Counted from the stretch's first letter, positions 11,380 to 24,409 are shown. The stretch: DNA of 63,585 nucleotides from Gamarada debralockiae (GCA_002803225.1 NXFV01001232.1:1-63585), one strand, 5' to 3'. Notes: generated by a model from the letters alone, not told the origin. Made by a program: numbers and translations.

Positions 11380-12975
11380 TTAGTTCAGTTGCTCAACCGG
11401 AAGGAATGATTGAAACTCCTGTATCTGGGCGATACTTTGTTCAATTTCCAAATCACTCAAATAGGCTTGAAGTACTGAAATATGGTAATCAACGTCGCTC
11501 TTCTTCCTTCTTCCGTCGCTTCCGGACTTGACCGTCATCCTCCATATCCTCCACACGCTTCGGTCGTCGGCCACTATGTTCCTTCTCAATCGAGGTCAAG
11601 GTCGAGGTCGAGGTCGAGCCCGTATTGGAGTTGTTCCCTTGCGAGGTTCGTCCGGATCGGTTCGTAGATACTTGATTGGCAGATCGTTGAACGCCTTTGA
11701 GCGTTTCCTCAGCAAAAGCCTAGATTTTGGAAATGACTAATTCTACCTCCTCTCAGAGTCTCTTTGTTCGCTTGCCATCCTCCTCACCATCTTGTTTGAG
11801 CTGGCGGGCGTTTTCGAGATTTGCATTGATTCGTTCAATATCAGAGCGAGCCTCTTCTTGGAGTTTGCGGCCACTGCCGAGTTTTCCTGCGGCTGGATCA
11901 ATCTCCGAGCGGCGTCCTCTGGAGTTTGTGGCCTCGTTCGAACTCTCCCGGCTTGGTTGCTATCCGAGTTGGCTTCCTCTTTGGTTTTGTTGCCGCTATC
12001 GAGCTCCGCAAGTCCCTCTTTGATCTGCAAGTTGGCTTCATCGCACTTTGCTTTGGCTTCTTCTTGTTGTTTCCGGGCCTCCTGTGGGTGGACATGGGTC
12101 TCGACGTTTGCCGGATCCTCCCAAGCATAGTCTCTCAAGGGAGCAGGCTTGTCTTCGTCCCGACGTGGATAATAGCAGACGTCCCAATATCCCGTCTTGG
12201 CTTGCTCGATTGAAAATTCCCAGTCCAAGGTGCGCCTGCGTAATCTCGGCAGTCTGGTATGTATTGAACGTCGGTGTGCCATCGAATTTGGGGCTTATTT
12301 GTTCTGCGCAATACTGATCGCTCGAATACATAGAATAATTTGACTTCAAATCGCTCATATAGATTCAAAGATCAATGTGTAATGTACCAGAGGGGAAACA
12401 TAAGTGAGGTCGATGGTGGGAAGATAAAAAACAAATCATGCTTACTTGTCGGCGGGGGCTTCGATGGCTGCTACTGTTTCTGTCACGATCTCCGGATTTC
12501 TCGTGAGAGTAGCCAGTGTTTCGCGACCCTTTTCGCTTTGAGTACGTCCATGGCGCTTATCATTCTCTCGAAGAGAGACAGGTTGAGAGGCGGCTTCCAA
12601 ATCTTGATCTTTGGCCGAGGAGTTCTGCTCTTGGGGACGTGAGATTCGGTAGTCATGTCGATATCTGTCAATAGACCTGCCCTCAGGATTCTTCATGAGA
12701 CGCGACGCCGAGCGGCCTTGAGTACGTTGACCATTCGTATCGTGGCTGCGAAGTGATAGAGGAGAAGAAGGTTCAATCACTTCATGTCTGCGGGGGGAGC
12801 GCGATCTCTGTCGGAGTCGGCCATTGCTGGTCGGCGGTGCTTGCTGTAAAGCTTTCTGCATTAGTAATCGCTCAATAGAGGAAAGAGATTGAAGCTGAAC
12901 AGTATTTTTGAGGTTCAAACTCCACCGAGATCTCTGCTGAGTAGAAGTTGGAGTAGAGTTCATGAATCTGGCCAT
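11380..12975 (-). CDS. Hypothetical basic/coiled-coil protein, frame uncertain
   Basis: Begins with ATG at 12975 (MARFMNSTPTSTQQRSRW). The first exon (to about 12450) is Arg/Ser/Gln-rich, including RSRSPRRHEV. A GTAAGC...ATATGAG intron joins it to DLKSNYSMYSSDQYCAEQ. Further on comes TLDWEFSIEQAKTGYWDV and a long charged heptad-like region (EARKQQEEAKAKCDEANLQ, then KLQEEARSDIERINANLEN) suggesting coiled coil. A basic segment follows near 11550 (RRPKRVEDMEDDG, RKRRKKEERR). These segments lie in different frames and not all junctions are explained by GT-AG introns, so the gene is either poorly modelled by me or frame-damaged. The basic patches suggest a nuclear protein. No known domain is recognised. 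Confidence 0.45.
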
Positions 12976-13620
12976 GATAGAGGAAGGATTACTCGCTCCT
13001 TTGATTCACCCTTGTCAGATGAATAAAGACTACTGCGCCTATCTTGACATTAGATGTGGTGGTGGATGAGATAAGCTTGATTTGTTGATGGAAGTTGAGC
13101 GTTTCGAGGATGAGAGTTTCTCCACGATCCTTACCGAGAGAATCCGGGGCCGAAGTGCGTCACGTGGCCGATAGGAGAAGCCGAAATGCTAATATTTCTG
13201 AGCTCGTGAGTAATATTTACTTGAGTTTGCTCCCAGCGGGCAAGGTAGGGTCATTCGGGGTAATGGACGAAGTACACAATGATTAAAGGGCACAGCCCTG
13301 CAACACAATGTCTCACATGATGAAAGAACTTTACAGAAGGAACTCGAAGAAGATTAAGATGCCATTACACTAAGAGGCATGAAATCTGACCCTTGCAATC
13401 AAAGAATTGCAAACCGTATGAAGAGACAGTTCATCTCAGCTCCTTCTTGTAGTCTAATATTCATCAGCCTCGGATCATAAGTCGACGAAATAGTTACCTT
13501 TCAGCTGCTCATTGCCAAAGAATGCCAGCAAGCGATTTCCTCTGTGATGAGCCCTAACAAGTACTGCTCTAATCCAGATCAAGTGCCTCGTCCAATCTCC
13601 TGGCCACTAATGAATTATTG
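12976..13620. other. Intergenic, nothing recognised
   Basis: Lies between the 5' end of the coiled-coil gene and the 3' end of the zinc-cluster gene; no coding signal seen. Confidence 0.4.
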
Positions 13621-15456
13621 TTAGCATTTATCGACATTATGGGTGATCGGGGATAGAAGTTTGCTTCGCAGTACCTCCGAAGCAAGACACCAAGACCTAT
13701 GATATATAATTCGGGAAGACGAAGAACGGGAATAACATACTGATTTGAGATTCTCCGCGACGATCATAAGAGGCGGCGCAGATGATGCAGGGCCCAGAGC
13801 TAGCATTTGATCTTGCATGCAATACTCGACGGACTGGCAGATGTTCTTCGCGGCCGACTGGGGCCAGTCTACCCGATGTCCAAGTGGCCGGAGCTTACTG
13901 ACATCGAAGTTGGTAGCGCCGGTCAAGGGAGGCCCGCGGCTGCGCGTATCGCGAGCCCTCACATCCAAGTTTGACGAGTTTCCGGTGCCAGGTAGGTCGG
14001 AAATAATGGAAATGCGTTTATAAAGGTGGCACATTGCGGTCCACTAAAGACCTTGAAGTCAGCATTTCCTGCAACGGGGTATGCTGAGTAAAAGGAATGC
14101 AACACAATGGAAAGAAGCAGGCCTCTTTCAACTTGGGTACGACGGCATCCATACCAGAATAACCAATGTCGCCCAGTACAAAGATAAAACGTGGGCCACT
14201 TGGAGATCCACAAAATGTAATGCAACAGGAAATAATTTGCCCAACTCCTCGTCGGTGGAGTGTTGTGGCCAAAATAATGTGCCTGGATATTGCCCCTCGA
14301 TCTCATTGTACCACAGTTGAAGGTCCGTGTCCAGTTTCCAACAGCGATCAATGACTTCCAACGTAGTTATAAGAGGGTTGTGGTATTTCAAACGCTTCAA
14401 ACCATCCAATTGCCTCAAGATATCTGGCGTTTCTGCCAGAAAGCCCAATACTCGATCGTAGAGGGTTGGAGGATTCTTTTTCCAGGGCATATCGGTCCAA
14501 GCGGATTCAGTGAGGAACGTAGATCGATGAAAAGCTAAGCATTGTATGATCTATATGGTTGATCAGCAAAGTTCTCGGGAAGTAAAGTAAATTCAGTATT
14601 ACCTCTTGGATCCGGAATGCAGTGAAGATATCATGTGCCAAGCCAGAAGAATGTGCCTCAGCACCACGCAATTGGATAAGTGTAGCACATCCGCCATGAT
14701 GAGATAAATAGCCTAGCCCCGATTCCGATGAGCACTCTGTCACTTCGTACATTAACAGCGCGAAACATGCCGCGAGCGTCTCATCGCGCTTCATCAGATT
14801 CGGGTTCCACAATGCTTTCTGAAGTTCCAAGATGCCAGTTAAATACAGTCTCAAGCTTTCCTGTAGCAACACCTGATCATTACTCAAACGGCCAAGTCTC
14901 GCGGTAGAGATTGCTGAAATTGAAGCCTCCAATGCATTCGTCCATGACGGCAACTCTTGGAGCGCCACAAGCCAAATGCGCCCTTGGTGTTGTTGGCTTT
15001 CCTTCCGTATATCAGCCGGAATATGTGAGCAAATAAAGAGGTCGAACAGTTGGCGCCGATAAGCCCAATGTGGGGAAATGTCTTTTAGGAGAAGTTTTGG
15101 GGAGGCTTGATTGTGCATGATTTGGCCATTTTTACGCTCCCTCCCCAAATATGGTATCATATATGCCCCGTGAGGATCTTCTAAGTGGGCACTGCGTGCT
15201 TGAGCGGAAGGTTTGCATACAATTTTAGCTTGTCTGGGAATTCCCTGGTTTGCAATGAATATCCGATCTCGCTGATATCCGGTACATATTCGACTTGATT
15301 TTAGACATTGCCGACAGTGTGGCCGCTCCAACGAGCACTTTGATCGAGGGTTAACAGCTGTAGACATACAGTATCCCGCGCAGGAAAGGAGGTACTAACT
15401 GCAATTTTGCGAGCTCTGCATGTGTGGCAGGCCTTAGATCTCGGAACGCCGACCAT
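13621..15456 (-). CDS. Zn2Cys6 transcription factor
   Basis: Starts with ATG at 15456. Exon 1 is 15456-15400, intron 1 15338-15399 (GTTAGT...AAAG), exon 2 15337-14603, intron 2 14551-14602, exon 3 from 14550. Splicing intron 1 creates a canonical N-terminal zinc cluster, CHTCRARKIAC then SLERPHCRQC and LKSSRIC (C-x2-C-x6-C-x6-C-x2-C-x6-C), at residues 10-37. The cluster does not exist in the unspliced reading. The middle region (ALEASISAISTARLGRL, then DETLAACFALLMYEV) matches fungal C6 regulators. The 3' part (ICQSVEYCMQDQMLALGPAS near 13800) is recognisable, but the junction near 14150 needs either another intron or a frameshift and I could not settle it. It is a nuclear DNA-binding regulator with unknown targets. 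Confidence 0.75.
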
Positions 15457-16192
15457 GATAGGGACCTGGGAGCTTGGCACAAGTGTGATGTAATAAATGG
15501 CGTAGCATGAGAATTGAATGATGGCTCACGGCGGTATTGGTTTTGGAGTGGGATTTGCGAGACCGGTTACAGACACATTCTGCGAGTGGCGGAAAGTAGA
15601 TCTTGTGGTATGTGATTTGTGGTATGTGATCTCTGGATTCCGCAGATACTGGGATCTCAAACCTTCCACTTAGTGGCGGCAGTAGAAAGGAGAACATTGC
15701 TCCAGAGATTGTCGATATTGTCTGAAAGTCGTTGTCCTTGATTTCATCTCGTGGTTACACAGAGAGGCTGAAGCTTGGACTCTCCACATTCCCGCTAAAC
15801 CCCTTCCAGTGTCATTCAGCGGGTCTGTCTCGGGTAATCATTTCAACCGAACTGTACGACATCTCAACAACAGTTAGACAAAAAGGGGGAGAGATGTTGA
15901 TGCCTAAAAGAATGTGCCTAGCCGCGTTGTCAACTTCTTGGATTTCCTCTTTTACACCAACTCGCAAAGCCCACGCAATGACGCAAAGTCCACTCCTTCC
16001 CATGGTGAAGTTCATCCATCCACTCCTTCCACCTCACCTCTTTCTCAAAATCATTCGGATATTGAACAGTTCCGGCTAGTTAAAAAAAGAAGCACCTTCC
16101 CTTTCTTTTCTTCACAATATCTCAAAGTCGCTTCTTCGTTCTCATTGACTTCTTACTTCATTCCAAAAAGCATTTGTCAAGACGTCAAGAAA
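15457..16192. other. Intergenic between divergent genes
   Basis: Separates the leftward zinc-cluster gene from the rightward membrane-protein gene. No ORF of interest. Confidence 0.4.
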
Positions 16193-17426
16193 ATGCTGAA
16201 CACTCACTCTCGGGTTGCCATTGCACAAATCGTTTTCTATGCTCCTGTCATCCCGTTGACATCATTTGTATTACATCGCAATGCCTCAAAAAGGCCACGC
16301 ATGTAGGTGATTCGAGCTATCAGTTCTTGCTTGTCACATGCAGACTTCCTGGGGACAGCTCATGCATCCGGACTCTAACTCTTTCTCTGATGAATTAGCG
16401 ACTAAATTTTTGGTTATACACAGGGCATGGATTCCTCTGGTTCCGTTTTCTTTGAGTGTGAAGCCCAAGGAACCGAGCCTCCCAGTCGCTAATCAACGCT
16501 CCAGTTCGCTTTATTGGGGGAATTATCGCAATCATATTAAACAATAACCCAGGAAGCGTTGGGCTCATCATCGCAACCCTCATCCTCCTCGGAATCGGAG
16601 TCATCCTACTCATCATCTCCATGCTAGGATTCATACGGATTATAAAGCCTCACTTCCTGCATTGTCAGTCGGCTCCTAATGTTCCTAGATTGGCCTCCTG
16701 CTTTCCCAACCAGCATCTAGCTCGCTGTGTCATTATTCTCGCGCGAATTCTCTCTACTATCGCTGCCGCTCTCCTAATTGCTGGTGGATCCCTTGATGGA
16801 AACTACAAGTCGTCGAACTTATCGTCTATCGGCCAGAAGCTTGTCAAGGCAGGATATCTCGTGTTTGCGGCACTCTTGGCATGGAGATCGCTTTCTTTAT
16901 CTACCTCTGGGCCAGGAGGTAAAAATTGACAGGCACTAGTATGATCGTAAGTCGAGCAAATCTTCCTCATTACCGAAGTGAACTTCTAGTAAGCTTTATT
17001 GCGGCACAGATCCTCAAAGCAACCTCCTCCACAATACCCTGCCTAATCGTTCGCACGGCCTATGCCCTTCTCTCGGTCTTTGCGAACTCTCTGAGCTCGA
17101 AATGGGATACAATATATAGTTCTGCGGTCGCCTCTGCGTTCATGGCCCTTCTCATGGAGTATATTGTGGTCTGCTTGTACCTTTACATTGGAATCACGAT
17201 TCCATCAAACCGGCATTTCGGGGAAGGTTGCCAATCCTGGCGTTGGAGATCAAGAATTTGGAACGGTGGCGATCAACAACTCGCAAGTGAAATAACTGGT
17301 GGCTGGATAGATGTGGCTGGAACATTATGGAGGGTTTGTTTGCATGATGATTGGGTCTGCCGCCGCAGTGTGTACTTTTTCGCTCCATTAACATATACAG
17401 TGGGTTTTATGACACCGCAATTCTAA
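16193..17426 (+). pseudogene. DUF7702-like integral membrane protein, frame-damaged
   Basis: ATG at 16193. Exon 1 (16193-16302), intron 16303-16423, exon 2 (16424-16455), intron 16456-16504 (GTGTGA...CTAATC...CCAG) and exon 3 from 16505 give MLNTHSRVAIAQIVFYAPV, AWIPLVPFSL, then FIGGIIAIILNNNPGSVGL and several more hydrophobic helices (LIIATLILLGIGVILLII; LARILSTIAAALLIAGG). Near 16880 the frame shifts, since IAFFIYLWARR continues in another frame. A TAA follows before the next recognisable block (LIVRTAYALLSVFANSL, EYIVVCLYLYIGITIPSNRHF). Families of this type have about seven membrane helices and unknown function. The N-terminal half is well preserved, so the damage may be recent. Confidence 0.55.
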
Positions 17427-18470
17427 GGGTAGTATTGAAGAAAGACTTTTCACGTCAGATAAGAAATGACGCTATTAGGTTCCATCTCACATTGAGCACT
17501 CCCAAGTTCATAAGGCCAGGTGGACGAGGTATCTAATTACGTGATTTGGCGGCACCAAAGGGAAGGGATTCCAAATGGGGTCGAGGGTAGGCTATAGATC
17601 CGTTTTTCTCCTAGTTCTTTGAATCTTCACCTCGTCCATGGTCTCTTCGCTTCCAATAAGCTCTGAGAATGGGTGCTTTGATGAGTCTGCCGTGGATTAT
17701 GTCACTCACGTGAGCGGTAACAGGCCCAAGTTGAGATGGGACGTCTCACATCGATCTAACAGTTCCATGGATGAACCATCAAAATTCCTTCTATCTTCCA
17801 CCAACTTCGCCGCGGGTCATTATTCACACACCAGGTGCGATCTAATCGCCGCTTCAGTTGGCAAGCGTAATTTTTCGTACTTCAAGATTACTTCTTCTTC
17901 ATCAGATCAATCCACGTGGCCCCAAACGTCAAGCTCATACCATCCAACCAAGCCGGGCACACAATAGCAAATAAAACAGTAGTAAGCTTAAGCTCCGCTT
18001 AAAGCATACGCAATGCTGGGCCGCCGTGTGGAGAAATCGTCGAGCTTCAATTCTTCACGTCCATTTCATCTGCCCCTTTCCATTGGCGACTTTTCGGCGT
18101 TTCGGCGACCACGTCTTCAACCAGGGCTTTATCGTTGGGATGCCCTCCATGCTTTACGCCAGAGAGTTATTTGGTAGTGCGGCTAGTCGAAAGTTAATGG
18201 CTGCTTGCGCGTTGTGGCTCTGAGTGGGATATCCAATTTTGGTATCCTAACTTTTATCATGGGGGATGAGCAAGGAAAAGCTTCTGGACTCAAGTGAGTC
18301 GAATCGTTCATTGCTTGATGGTTGATACCCCCTAAGATATATAGACTAAGTACCGACATAGGAATAATTAGTTTCTTTATCGGTTCTACCTCTAATCGTT
18401 AAGATCGTCACTTTTTTTTAAATGAAACTCTCTTTCGACACATTCTTTTGACATTTGTGTTGCATCTTGG
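17427..18470. other. Intergenic; possible membrane-protein scrap
   Basis: Around 18110-18270 the words FNQGFIVG, ARELFG and LMAACALWL could be a fragment of a membrane protein. This is too short and broken to call. Confidence 0.3.
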
Positions 18471-20940
18471 CAAGCCTACATTGACTCCACCTCAAACTCT
18501 ACTTAGGAGTCTATCCCACAGGGCATTCTTTCTTCTGGCGAAGGTACGTTGAACCCAATTGATCTCCCGAGTCCTTGCTAACAATTCGCTCAGTTGACCT
18601 CGGCGATTGGGCTGCATACGAGAAAGCAACCGCCTTGGTAGCACAGTTCACCAACCCGGAGAAATTATCTTTAATTACCGGCAGCGATGTCAGTTCCGTG
18701 AATTAGACGGCCTTGGAATTTAAGGACGGAACGCAAGGCGTGCAAGGCCATGATTATGTCACTGGCTTTTCAGAGACATCTGCGCTCGTCTGCACATGGG
18801 ACAAGGATCTGATGACTAGCCAATTCTGAGCAGTTGCTGCTGAGTTCTATGAGAAAAGTGTGTACCACTGCACCATTCCACTCTCCGGAGACGGGCACTT
18901 CTCGGCTCAATAAAGCTGACATCGACTTTGTTAAGTTTCAGGTCACAAACGTACCGACTTCACAGCCTCTCGGTCACCTTGGGGTGGCAGATTGATCGAA
19001 ACTATGGCTGCAGACAGTTGTTTGAATGGAATTACTTTCGGGTTGGGCAAGAAAGCATTCTCGGAGGTCGGAATTATACCCAGAGGAAAGCACTTCCTTC
19101 TCAATGATCAAGAAACAATCCATCAATCATCAGGCTCGTCCTCAGATGCGCCATACTCTAGTGTGGCCAACAACATATCTCTGCATGAGACTTACCTTGG
19201 TCATTTTATGATGTGGTCAAGAATAGAATGGGTGCAGTCACGTGCGCAATTGACAAAGTCCATGGTACCCTGCCATGCGAAAATTCCGCTCTTCTCCAGC
19301 ACTACCTCAAGACCCAACTTGGATTTCCCGGACTGGTCTTCCCTGATGTTTCAGGACAAAAAAATACTGCGTTTGGCTCTGCCAATGGTGGACTCGACTA
19401 TGGGGTCTTCGTCGATCTGGAGCAACGCCACCATTTCAGCTGGCCTTACAAACGGATCTTTCGCCTAGGCACGACTGGACGATATGGCTGACAGAAACGT
19501 CATCGGATAGTTCTTCGTCAACTTCTACAATGGCAGTACGTCTCTGCCACAGCAGATGTCGATGTTCGAGCCAATCACAACTAAATTGTGCGAACTAACG
19601 GCGCAGCCTTCTTGATCCTCCTCAAGAACACTGATACACCCCGCCTCCCTCCAAGCCTCTCAGCATGGCTCTCTTTGGATCCCACGCTGGTCCAGTTATG
19701 GCGAGGCCAAACTACGAGTTCTCTGTTACAGGTAGTGGCCCTACTTATCAAGACCATTTTGTAGGAGAGTCGGGGAGCGGTCAAACTTCATTCCAATACC
19801 TCATTACTCCTCAGCAAACTCTCACATCACGAGCTGCATCTGATAGCACCATGATTCGATAGATCTTGAATGAACATATACGGACACTGTCGACACGGGA
19901 CTTACAACCCGCCAATTCGGTATGTCTGGAAATGGTACTGCGACGGCGGGAAGAAACAGTTCAATGTCAATGGGTGGTGGCGGCAGAGGGGGTGCAGTGG
20001 CTGGTGTTAGCGGTGGAACAGCCTTAACGCAAACCATCGCAGGTTATGCAACAATCACCAAAGTCTGCCTCGTATTCCTTAACGCCCTTCAGGAGAGATA
20101 AACTATTCGGAGAATGTGCTTTTCGAAACACTTAGTAACTTTAATTTGTCAGGGAGCCGACCGTATCGAACTCCGCTCAACATCGCAAGACGACCTCATC
20201 ACTTCCGTAACCGCCGAATGCAACAACACAAATCGTAATAATCAACGAGTCGAAACCCGCCTCGTCGACGCTTGGATTGAAAACGAGAACGTCACAGCAG
20301 TCATCTACGGTGACCTACTCGGCCAAGAATCCGGCAACTCGCTCATCGATGTTCTCCACGGAGACGTCGATCCAAGTGGACGCTTGCCATACACGATCAC
20401 CAAGAACTAATCCGACTACAACGTTGAGGTCTGCGAGACCGCTGTCTTCAATTTTACTGAGGGAAATTTTATTGCTTATGAATACTTTAATAAGTATAAT
20501 GTTACCCCACGATATGAATTCGGCTATGGGCTTGGTTACACGAGTTTTGAGTATTCAGCTTTTGCGGCTGCTACCACCAACACCACGGCTTTGAGCTCGA
20601 AATACTCAACTGGTCAACTATCCGTTGGAGGGAAGATGGATCTGGGATGAGGTGGCCAATGTGTCTAGTAGCATCACGAAACTCTGTCTCAGTGGATGGC
20701 CGTGAAGTCGCGTAGCTTTAGGTGGCGTATCCAGACGCTGCCGACCAACCTATGCGTCAGTTGAGAGGCTTTGAAAGAGTGCTTGTAGCGGCCAGGGCTA
20801 GCGAGACAGTCACATTCAATGTGAGAAGAAGGGATTCGAGACTGTGGGATGTTGTGGCCCATGAGTGGACAATTGTCGTGGCCACTATATCTTTAGTGTT
20901 GGAGCTAGCTCGAGGGGTTCGAGGGGCAACACTACTTTGA
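18471..20940 (+). pseudogene. GH3 beta-glucosidase remnant
   Basis: A full-length but shattered family 3 glycoside hydrolase. Recognisable blocks in order: AAYEKATALVAQFTNPEKL (about 18615), KDGTQGVQG, SPWGGRLIETMAADS, GGKHFLLN-like RGKHFLLNDQETI, VHGTLPCENSALL and LKTQLGFPGLVFPDVSGQK (around 19330, retaining the catalytic Asp), SANGGLDYGV, then the C-terminal domain with DAWIENENVTAVIYGDLLG, GDVDPSGRLPYTI, VTPRYEFGYGLGYTSFEYS and a fibronectin-III-like tail (PMRQLRGFERV, ETVTFNVRR) ending about 20938. In-frame stops include TAG 18704-18706 (Trp expected in VNWTA) and TGA 18827-18829. Several frameshifts separate the other blocks. The enzyme would have been an extracellular beta-glucosidase; this copy cannot encode it. 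Confidence 0.85.
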
Positions 20941-21197
20941 CTCTTTAGTGTCGACGTAGGGAGAATGACGATTGTACGTATTCACGACATCAAAACGCAG
21001 TTCCTGCCATAGGCTAAATCTTAGGAAAGTTGAGCGATTGAAATCGGGAAGCTTATTCTGGATCCCTCCTCCCCAGTAGTGGAAAAGATGGAGTAGAGTT
21101 CTCAATATCAAAGTTTTTTCAAGACACGACGCCGTCTCGATGCCTCAAACTTTGTCTGCTTCTAGTTCTGCTTCTCCACCTAATCTGTTTCTTAAGT

Positions 21198-22776
21198 TCA
21201 TCCGGTCCACTCGGCTTCAATCAGCCATAGTCGAGACCCCGGTGGCAAAGTTACTCCAAGAAACTTATACCGTGGATCTGCCGCCTTGAACAGTGCTTCC
21301 CATTCATCTTCATCTCGTTCACGGCCGTTCATAGTAGCCAGCATCTATAGCGCATTAGCAGTGCCATCACTGTAGACCATGGTTTCTTTCTTACCAAAAT
21401 GTCTAGACTCCTATAAGCATATGTCAGCAGACAACCTGTGATGGTTTTTGGGGATGAACAAACCTTGCAGCCTTCTCGTCGAACCATCTCACTTCCCCGG
21501 GGTTTGGCAGACCACTGTCGTTGATCAAAATTCTCGCACCGGGTTTCAACGCTGGAATTGCGGATTTGAGGATATCGACAGCCTTGTCATCAGAGTAATT
21601 GTGGAAAATGAAACGGTAAATATATACGTCTGCAATGACTGTCTGGGGCTTAAAAAAGTCGTAAGCCATCCATTCCAAGTTGGCTTCTCCGTGGTCGACT
21701 TTCATTGATTCGCTCATCTCGATATCTTGGACAATTAGACGTAGCGAAGGGAACGCTTTTGAGATTGCTGCACTGGCAAACCCACTTGCTCCACCCACCT
21801 AGATGTTTGTTAATTATACTTAATCTCTCAGAACCTAGGCAACAACTCACGTCCACCACAGTACCACTCCCGAGCTTTCCCCAAGGGTAGCCTTCAACTA
21901 AGCTTGTTACCTCATATCCTTCTCCGGTGCTAAAGCTCTCCATAACACGTCCCAAATTGACCCTCCGAATAGGATCCGTCTGGACATCTTCGTAGAGTGA
22001 AATCTCACCGGGACGACCCAAGGCTATCGAATAACCTACTTCCCTAGGATTTCGCGAGTCTGGCCATCGCTGGAGACCATCCATCATGTAGGCGAAAGCT
22101 TTCCAAATAGTTTCAGTATGAAGGTCCACGAAGGCCGCAAGTCTTCCATCCTCTACCAGTAATTTTGATGTCGGCGAATGGGACACTTTTCCGTCGTGTT
22201 CAGCGAAAAGCCTGTTGATCATGGCGTGGCGTAAGATTCGTCGAAGTATGGGCTCTGAAATACCGCATTTCTGGGACAATTCTTCATAGGATATGGACGA
22301 ATCGAGTGGAACCAGTTTGGCCAACCCCCAACGATTGATGGCAGCCAGAGGGGCGACATTGACACTCTAGAATAATGATTCGGACTCAGGTCTAGAACAA
22401 TGAAATAATTGAATTTACGCACCGACCATGCTAACTCGCGAAGAACCTGTCCATCGCCGATGAGAGCTGCGTTGAATTCTGGAACCAAGTCAATTAAGTC
22501 CCGCCGGGCCTCTTTCTCCTCCTTTGAAACAGCGATAAGACTTTCAGGTGCTGCGAGCGCTTCACGCAGAGCTGCTGCCAGAGCAACAAGACTGTTGGGA
22601 GCCATTATAAATCTTGCTAGAGCTACAAAGCGCCTTTGGGACGTGGATGTAGTTGGGGTATTTATGCCTTTTGTAGACGCTTTCTCGGCTTGTAGGGCCA
22701 TCTTTTGAAGCCCTATGATAGGCCGAGCAGGTCTAGGAAATATACCTGCCGCTTCGTGGCCCGATGGAGTAAACAT
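21198..22776 (-). CDS. SAM-dependent O-methyltransferase
   Basis: Five exons: 22776-22423, 22366-21851, 21798-21464, 21410-21395 and 21344-21198. All four introns are 50-56 nt with GT-AG ends, and together they encode 455 residues without a stop. Landmarks: an N-terminal winged-helix dimerisation region (SYEELSQKCGISEPILRRILRHA type), SAM motif I VVDVGGASGFASAA, an acidic SAM contact in IVQDIE, catalytic-His segment FIFHNYSDDKAV, and C-terminal LPPGSRLWLIEAEWTG. Exon 4 is only 16 nt (R-SLDIL), yet its removal or retention of its flanks breaks the conserved tail. A second in-frame ATG at 22701 (MALQAEKAS) may be the true start. The family methylates hydroxyls of secondary metabolites. No PKS or NRPS is in the window, so the substrate is unknown. 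Confidence 0.88.
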
Positions 22777-23402
22777 ATCCGAAGACTCTCGTGTATTATT
22801 GGCAGTTGCAAATATCTACGACTAAGACATGCACGCCAATCGGCCCAATCGCACCGACTCTGCAGGACCTTTCGTTACGAATTATCGGAGGTAAGATATC
22901 ATCGATGGCGGTATCATTGAGGAGAAATTTGACGCCAGCAATGCGAAGGGGGAGATCTGAGGAGGTCATTATTGTATGAGGCCCCGATTCGATCCAGGTG
23001 ATTGAGAAAGCGTTTGGTTTGGCGCTTAAGAGAATGCGAGGATACTGTGGTCGTACTTCTAATCTCACGGATGCTTTTTTCATGTTTTCTCAATCACAGA
23101 ATCCAGTTGTGCCATTGTTGACATCATTCAGTCACGCCCAATCTTCTTCTGCTCTCATATTGGCCATACCTCCTTGTTGGCATGTCTAGAAGGTATGGTT
23201 ATATCTAGCTTCAGGAGAGATCGAAAGTCTAGGCCCTCACTAAGACCAAGAATATCGGATTGACCGTCGGTTAGACCAAATAGCTAAAGTTGGGCCGTAG
23301 ATGTAAGGGAAGGGTTATACTTCGTAGGAAGAAGTAGAGAGATTTGAAAATAGAGTCATTTTCAAGCTGTGTTTGGACTAGCTTAATATGCACCTCTGGT
23401 CA
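22777..23402. other. Region upstream of the O-methyltransferase
   Basis: A 95-codon minus-strand ORF (22796-23083, ATG start) ends 20 bp before the methyltransferase ATG. I do not recognise it, and it could be a chance ORF. Confidence 0.3.
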
Positions 23403-24409
23403 CTACCAACACTCCTCAATCGAAATTAATGAATGGAACTTCAGTCTCCGCGCTACTTCCATTCTCGATGTTGCTCGGAGTGGGGCCCTAGAACTGAACA
23501 CCTGGTTGTCTGAACTTGAGTTTGGTCTTGAAACGACTAGAAAATGCCATGTGGTAAATGTGAAGACAGGTGGAGGATTCATGATCGGGTGGGGAGAGGA
23601 TTGCTGTGAACGCCTTTGTTCCTTCAAGAATTCCCCCGCTGATATGGTGATTACTCCAGCGTATGGTACAACGATTTTGACGAAAGGAGTGGCACACTGG
23701 CCGTCATCATTCAAATTAGCCAGATGACTGTACATATGAGGAAGCAGACTGAGGGTCTCGAGTCCTTATAGAGCTTGAGAAGCAACGTTGTTGTTTGAAG
23801 TCCCTGCAACTTGTCGAAGGATGTTCATAGTTGCATCTACTAAGTCCTGGTCTTGGGCATGCTGCAGGCTTTGATCCACGGATGGAGAGCTACCATATTC
23901 CGGAGCCCCGAGAAGTAGCAGTGCTGCACAAATGAAAGCCTAATGGTCAATCAACTTGACCATATTGAATGCTGAAAATTGTCTGAGCGTATGATACGAT
24001 ATGTCTTCAGGAGATCTCGTGAAGGTTCAAAGCAGGCAAGGCTTTAGGGTTCTAAAACATGATCCTCGACCGATTGAATCATAAGTGGCATGTGGAGGAA
24101 CACTTTGAGTTGATAATACCACATGTGAGAGGTGATTCATTCGCAGTATTCCTGTGTCGTGATCTTGCCGATGGTCAGCGCGGCCTCGCAGTCCCAAAAG
24201 TCTAAAGTCATGGCTCATGTGAACGATTCGATCTCGAGCTGAATTTGGCTAGCGAGTTCAGTGGATAGGCTGAGCCCCATCTGGTTTCTGTCGATGATTG
24301 CACTAACAAACTCAACAGGTGATGGCCAAACATTGACTTTGACCTGGATGGCCATAGAAGCTGATGGGAATTGTTCGACGATCTGATCGTACGGAAGCCC
24401 CAACAGCAA
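23403..24409 (-). pseudogene. Transcription factor C-terminal remnant
   Basis: Minus-strand blocks read like the C-terminal half of a fungal-specific transcription factor: AFICAALLLLGAPEYGSS, DQDLVDATMNILRQVAGTS (about 23850), ETLSLLPHM and VVPYAGVITISAGEFLKEQ (about 23650). A TAG interrupts between ASQAL and GLETL, and further frame changes occur upstream. No zinc cluster is seen. Assignment is by the typical IPY-GTI-ISPG-like end block of C6 regulators. Confidence 0.5.
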
